From assembly GCA_910574865.1 (NCBI GenBank), contig CAJTDN010000009.1:174413-238412 (forward strand): DNA of 64,000 nucleotides. The letters run 5' to 3'. The stretch comes from Lachnospiraceae bacterium (GTDB lineage Bacteria > Bacillota > Clostridia > Lachnospirales > Lachnospiraceae). A program made the translations under genes and the position numbers. Positions 60,379 to 64,000 of the stretch are shown piece by piece. How positions within the stretch are numbered: position 1 is the stretch's first letter; each line of letters starts with the position of its first letter. The notes beneath the pieces are model-generated. The model saw only the letters and a program-made list of their open reading frames with translations. It searched no databases and had not been told where the DNA came from.

Positions 60379-61608
60379 CTATGCGCCTTGCCTTTTCGGT
60401 TGCGTAGCAGAAAGGAAATTGAGTTCACCCACAAAGTTGAAAACAATATCTACTTTCTGTACCCGTTTCCCGTCCACCTTTTCCGGCGCATGGACTATGA
60501 TTTTCTTGATAAATTCATTGACGATTGCGGGGGTGAGCTCCTTTATCCCCACATATTTGCGGATAATCGCGGCGAAGCTGTCAAAATCGCTTTTGTTCTG
60601 TTCGTAGGTATCGACTTCCTGCTGGTCTGCCTTGACCTTTTCTTCCAGTTCCCGCTGTTCCGCTTCATATTCTGCGGACAGCTTCAAAAACCTGTCATGA
60701 CTGATTGTTCCGCTTATGTCGTCCTCATAAATCCGCTTGAAGATACGGTCAAGTTCCGCTATCCGCTTCCTCGCCTGTCCGACCTCACGTTTCCTGCGCT
60801 TCATTTCCTTTTCTGTTTCAGCGGAGCGTTGCTGATACATCATTTCATGGAAAGCCATGATGTCATCAAAGAAAAGGGCAGTCACGTCAAATATCCTGCT
60901 CCATACGATTTGCTTCAACACTTCCTCGCGGATAAAGTGAGCCGTACAGCTTCCCGTATTGCTCTTGTACTTTGCACAGCGGTAATGGTCTTGTGAACCG
61001 TTAAAACTTTTACAAGTAGCGAAATGTAGCTTACTCCCACAGTCCGCACAATATACCAAGCCGGAAAACAATCCCTGTCTGTCCGCTTTTGTGGGGCGGC
61101 GTTTGTTCGCTCTTAGTTCTTGTATCCGTTCAAAAACAGCGTCCTCTACAATCGCTTCATGGGTATTATAGAAAATTGCCTGCTGTTCTTTTGTGGTTGG
61201 AATCCGCTTCTTTAATTTGTGGGATTTGGAATAGCTTTTGAAATTTACGGTATGTCCGCAATAGTCCATACGTTCCAAAATGCCGACAATCGTGCTGTCT
61301 TTCCAGTTGTACGGATTTTCGGGAAGTGCTTTCCCCTTTTTCTCGGCATAGTAGGCTTTGGCAGTCGGTACTTTATCTTCCTTGAGGATTTTTGCTATCT
61401 GCATAGGACCTTTCCCACCGATACATAAATCAAAAATGCGTTTCACCACAGCAGCGGCTTCCTCGTCCACAATCCATAGCTTTTTGTCCGCAGGGCTTAC
61501 CATGTAGCCGTAAGGCGGCTTTGTCAGATGTTCCCCCGCCTGTCCTTGCGCCCGTTTGATTGCCCGTACTTTTTTACTTGTATCTTTGGCGTAAAAATCA
61601 TTGAACAC
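60379..61608 (-). pseudogene. Serine recombinase lacking its N-terminal catalytic domain
   Basis: 409 residues. It starts at GTG with FNDFYAKDTSKKVRAIKRAQ, which in full-length large serine recombinases comes near residue 150, after the resolvase domain with the catalytic Ser. The recombinase domain (about 20-150), a zinc ribbon (CADCGSKLHFA, CAKYKSNTGSC) and the coiled-coil end (EKEMKRRKREV) are present. An in-frame TAA lies just upstream (61612-61614), no YxRxS motif is encoded there, and no SD precedes the GTG. So it cannot catalyse integration or excision. It points toward rpsI, the usual place for an integrase at an element edge. Confidence 0.85.
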
Positions 61609-61733
61609 AGGTTATTGGGGAAAGGGAAAGCAAACAGGCAAAAATCCAGTATTCATACGGGTTTGCGGCGAGATGGCTCTCAAAAGCTAACCTCACAAAA
61701 GACAGATTATTGCACAATCACATATCGTTTCTA

Positions 61734-61771
61734 AGGGAGAATGTTGATTCCGGTCACATTCTCCCTTTTTT
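61734..61771 (+). terminator. Terminator/attenuator upstream of parA
   Basis: AGGGAGAATGT pairs with ACATTCTCCCT (11-nt loop) followed by TTTTTT, only 26 nt before the parA start. 61609-61733 holds no gene. Confidence 0.85.
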
Positions 61772-61796
61772 CATACCAAGAAACGAGGTGATTATC

Positions 61797-62618
61797 TTGA
61801 ACACGCAAATCATCGCCATCGCCAACCAAAAGGGAGGTGTGGGCAAGACCACAACCTGTGCCAACTTAGGGATAGGACTGGCGCAGGCCGGAAAGAAAGT
61901 GCTTCTCATTGACGGGGACCCGCAAGGGAGCCTGACCATCAGCCTGGGCAATCCCCAGCCGGATAAGCTGCCCTTTACCCTCTCTGACGCGATGGGCCGT
62001 ATCCTGACCGATCAGCCGGTCCGCCCCGGCGAGGGGATTCTGCGCCACCCGGAGGGTGTGGACCTGATGCCGGCGGATATTCAGCTGTCCGGCATGGAGG
62101 TGTCGCTGGTAAACGCTATGAGCCGGGAAACGATTCTGCGGCAATATCTGGACAGTGTAAAGGGGCAGTATTCCCATATCCTCATAGACTGCCAGCCCTC
62201 CCTGGGTATGCTCACCGTCAACGCGCTGGCCGCCGCCAACCGGATCATAATCCCCGTCCAGGCGGAGTATCTGCCCGCCAAAGGGCTGGAACAGCTGCTC
62301 TCTACGGTAGCCAAAGTCAAGCGGCAGATCAACCCGAAACTGCAAATAGACGGTATCCTGCTGACGATGGTGGACAACCGCACCAACTTTGCCAAAGAGA
62401 TTGCCGCCCTGCTGCGGGAAACTTACGGCAGCAAAATCAAGGTGTTTGGCACTGAGATTCCCCATTCTGTCCGGGCAAAGGAAACCAGCGCGGAGGGCAG
62501 GAGCATTTTCGCCCATGACCCAGGCGGCAAAGTAGCCGAAGGCTACGCAAATCTGACCAAGGAGGTGTTGAAACTTGAAAAGCAGCGCGAAAAAAGTAGA
62601 GCTGGCATCGGTCGATGA
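61797..62618 (+). CDS. parA: ParA-family partition ATPase
   Basis: 273 residues. Deviant Walker A KGGVGKTTT near residue 11-19, Walker B-like ILIDCQPSLG, and VQAEYLPAKG. TTG 61797 is the start: GAGGTG lies 9 nt upstream, and a longer frame would run through the terminator. Soj-type ATPase that positions the element's DNA with ParB. Overlaps parB by 44 nt. Codon use (ccg, ctg, gcc rich) differs from the chromosomal genes to the left. Confidence 0.92.
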   Translation: MNTQIIAIANQKGGVGKTTTCANLGIGLAQAGKKVLLIDGDPQGSLTISLGNPQPDKLPFTLSDAMGRILTDQPVRPGEGILRHPEGVDLMPADIQLSGMEVSLVNAMSRETILRQYLDSVKGQYSHILIDCQPSLGMLTVNALAAANRIIIPVQAEYLPAKGLEQLLSTVAKVKRQINPKLQIDGILLTMVDNRTNFAKEIAALLRETYGSKIKVFGTEIPHSVRAKETSAEGRSIFAHDPGGKVAEGYANLTKEVLKLEKQREKSRAGIGR

Positions 62619-63504
62619 TCTGTTTTCCACCGAGGAAAGCCGCGCCGACGCGGGGCGGGAAAAGGTGGTAGAAATTCCTTTAAGCGAGCTGCACTCGTTC
62701 AAGGGACACCCCTTCAAGGTCAAAGATGATGATGCCATGATGGAAACAGCGGACAGCATCCGGCAGTACGGCGTTCTTGTTCCTGCTATCGCCCGTCCTG
62801 ACCCCAGCGGCGGCTATGAGCTGGTAGCCGGACACAGGCGGCATCGGGCCAGTGAACTGGCAGAGAAAGAAACCATGCCGGTCATTGTCCGGGATTTGGA
62901 CGATGACGCCGCCACGATTATCATGGTTGACAGCAATTTACAACGGGAAAGCCTGCTCCCCAGCGAGAGGGCCTTTGCCTACAAGATGAAATTGGAGGCC
63001 ATCAAACATCAAGGAGAACGGTCGGATTTAACTTCTCGCCAAGTTGGCGAGAAGTCCAGCACTTCTATTCAGCTTGTCGCAAATCAAGCTGGTGAAAGTC
63101 AAAGGCAGGTGCAACGCTACATCCGCCTGACCGAGTTAATCCCCGAACTGCTGAACATGGTGGACGAAAAGAAAATTGCCCTGAACCCGGCCTATGAGCT
63201 GTCCTTTCTCAAAAAAGAAGAACAGACCCAGCTTTTGGACGCGATGGACAGCGAACAGGCCACCCCCTCCCTTTCCCAAGCCCAGCGGCTCAAGAAATTC
63301 AGCCAGGAGGGGCATTTATCCATAGATGTAATGCGGGCGATTATGGGCGAGGAAAAGAAAAGCGATCTGGACAAGGTGACGTTTACCTCCGACACCCTGC
63401 GGAAGTATTTTCCCAAAAGCTACACCCCTGCCCGGATGCAGGAAACCATCATCAAACTGCTGGAACAGTGGCAGAAAAAGCGTCAGAGAGATCAGGAACG
63501 CTGA
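62575..63504 (+). CDS. parB: ParB/Spo0J-family partition protein
   Basis: 309 residues. ParB N-terminal domain with CTPase/Sulfiredoxin-like motif ELVAGHRRHRASELA near residue 80-95 and NLQRESLLPSERAFAYKMKL, then a helix-turn-helix around ANQAGESQRQVQRYIRLTEL. TTG 62575 with GGAGGTG 7 nt upstream. A short palindrome, TTCTCGCCAAGTTGGCGAGAA, with arms of 9 bases (CTTCTCGCC-type) lies inside the gene at about 63032-63053 and could act as a parS-like site; this is a guess. Confidence 0.92.
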   Translation: MKSSAKKVELASVDDLFSTEESRADAGREKVVEIPLSELHSFKGHPFKVKDDDAMMETADSIRQYGVLVPAIARPDPSGGYELVAGHRRHRASELAEKETMPVIVRDLDDDAATIIMVDSNLQRESLLPSERAFAYKMKLEAIKHQGERSDLTSRQVGEKSSTSIQLVANQAGESQRQVQRYIRLTELIPELLNMVDEKKIALNPAYELSFLKKEEQTQLLDAMDSEQATPSLSQAQRLKKFSQEGHLSIDVMRAIMGEEKKSDLDKVTFTSDTLRKYFPKSYTPARMQETIIKLLEQWQKKRQRDQER

Positions 63505-63515
63505 AAGGAGCGCCT

Positions 63516-63791
63516 ATGAGAGATCACGTTGCCAGGGAGTTAAAGGGCCACAACATACTGGCTGTGGAACGGTTTCAGGATAAGACCCGCTGGATGGTGG
63601 AGTTTTCCGTCCTGCGGCCCCGCACCGCCTACGGCGCACCCGGCGATGAAACGCGCCTGTTTCTGGACGAGGACGGCTACCAGGCCGTTCTCGCCAGCCA
63701 GAAGCGCCGGGACATCAAAATCAAACGGTATGCCCGCGTCATTGAGGGGCATATCCTGGACTTCAAGCCCAAAAAGAAACGCCACCCGTAA
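63516..63791 (+). CDS. Small protein of the conjugative element, function unknown
   Basis: 91 residues, basic, no membrane segment: starts MRDHVARELKGHNILAVERF and ends KPKKKRHP. ATG 63516 has GAAAGGAG about 7 nt upstream, after the parB stop by 11 nt. I do not recognise a named family; small genes at this place are usual in Clostridial conjugative elements. Confidence 0.75.
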   Translation: MRDHVARELKGHNILAVERFQDKTRWMVEFSVLRPRTAYGAPGDETRLFLDEDGYQAVLASQKRRDIKIKRYARVIEGHILDFKPKKKRHP

Positions 63792-63820
63792 ACCCGACAA
63801 ATTGAGAGGAAGGAATGAAT

Positions 63821-64000
63821 ATGTGTACCGTTAAGGAAATCAGAGAAGCCATCCGGGAGGACTGCCGCTCCCAGCGAAACATGGAAACCATTGAGATTGA
63901 CCGGATTTTTCAAACCCTGACGTTTCCGCAGTTAGAGAGTCTGTTTGACAAACCGCCCATGCCGCCGTTTTTTCACCGGTACAGGCAGAAGTCAGCCAGC
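63821..64000 (+). CDS. Unknown protein, start of gene (3' end outside window)
   Basis: Frame opens MCTVKEIREAIREDCRSQRN and stays open for 60 codons to the window end. GAGAGGAAGG lies upstream; ATG 63815 is an alternative start. Same strand and spacing as the preceding gene, so part of the same element operon. No family recognised. Confidence 0.65.
   Translation, partial: MCTVKEIREAIREDCRSQRNMETIEIDRIFQTLTFPQLESLFDKPPMPPFFHRYRQKSAS

Noticed and set aside
61710..61796. Longer N-terminus for ParA
   Set aside because: It would run through a terminator hairpin; TTG 61797 has a proper SD.
1..64000. tRNA or rRNA genes
   Set aside because: I saw no cloverleaf with TTCGA-type arms and CCA end, and no rRNA landmarks, on either strand; a tRNA scan would settle this.

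Overview
The window reads as a chromosomal segment of an anaerobic gut-type Firmicute, most likely a Lachnospiraceae member. This is an inference from content: MarR-coupled heterodimeric ABC exporters, GHKL/LytTR regulators, PD-(D/E)XK AAA proteins, GH3/GH31/GH43/CE15 plant-polysaccharide enzymes, a PyrK/PyrD type 1B pyrimidine pathway and a VanG-like cell-wall operon. Most genes share a G+C-moderate style rich in gac/ggc/acg codons. The exceptions are an AT-rich island (about 34.3-36.7 kb) and the last 3.6 kb, which have other codon habits and look imported.

Layout. 0-6.2 kb: end of a hybrid histidine kinase, then a MarR regulator with two ABC half-exporters. 6.3-10.8 kb: a small minus-strand gene, then an XRE regulator, a membrane protein, a NatA ATPase, a NatB-CPBP fusion and an orphan prepilin peptidase. 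11.1-18.1 kb: a condensation-type acyltransferase with a membrane tail, then pyrC-pyrF-pyrK-pyrD and a CPBP protease. 18.1-20.1 kb: a convergent serine hydrolase that carries repeat DNA inside its reading frame. 20.9-28.5 kb: a Wadjet-like jetA-jetB-jetC condensin operon with no jetD; a LytTR response regulator and GHKL sensor kinase follow directly instead. 28.8-43.6 kb: glycan use (GH43, membrane-anchored GH3, GtrA-like protein, AraC regulator, GH31, DctPQM TRAP transporter), interrupted by the AT-rich island (TetR, CPBP, broken beta-lactamase-like gene) and relics of neighbouring genes. 44-48.2 kb: two tandem near-identical AAA/PD-(D/E)XK genes with mosaic divergence, and a dead RelB/RelE-type pair. 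48.2-49.2 kb: a GMP synthase without its glutaminase domain. 49.2-51.5 kb: gene fragments, an AraC regulator and nested repeats. 51.8-54.6 kb: a GPH sugar transporter and a CE15-like esterase. 54.8-59.1 kb: a VanG-like ligase, a VanXY-like peptidase, and VanT split into a membrane acyltransferase and a racemase. 59.4-60.2 kb: rplM-rpsI. From 60.4 kb: the edge of an integrated conjugative-type element (catalytic-domain-less serine recombinase, parA, parB, start of cargo).

Repeats. Intergenic DNA carries at least four families of structured repeats. Family A has a GTTCTTT...AAAGAAC stem and forms a 77-bp x5 tandem array. Family B is a multi-arm element bounded by GATAC/GTATC. Family C is a GTAAAAGTC/GACTTTTAC-bounded hairpin cluster. 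Family D is a palindrome-rich unit found once in a 5' leader and about 1.7 times in frame inside a coding gene. Copies of A and B keep pairing while changing bases, and at 51.2 kb an A element sits inside a B element.

Most notable: the JetABC operon without JetD coupled to a two-component system, the structured repeat families, the in-frame repeat in the serine hydrolase, the split VanT, the mosaic AAA pair and the GATase-less GMP synthase. Nothing here was checked against a database; family names rest on recognised motifs and gene order.
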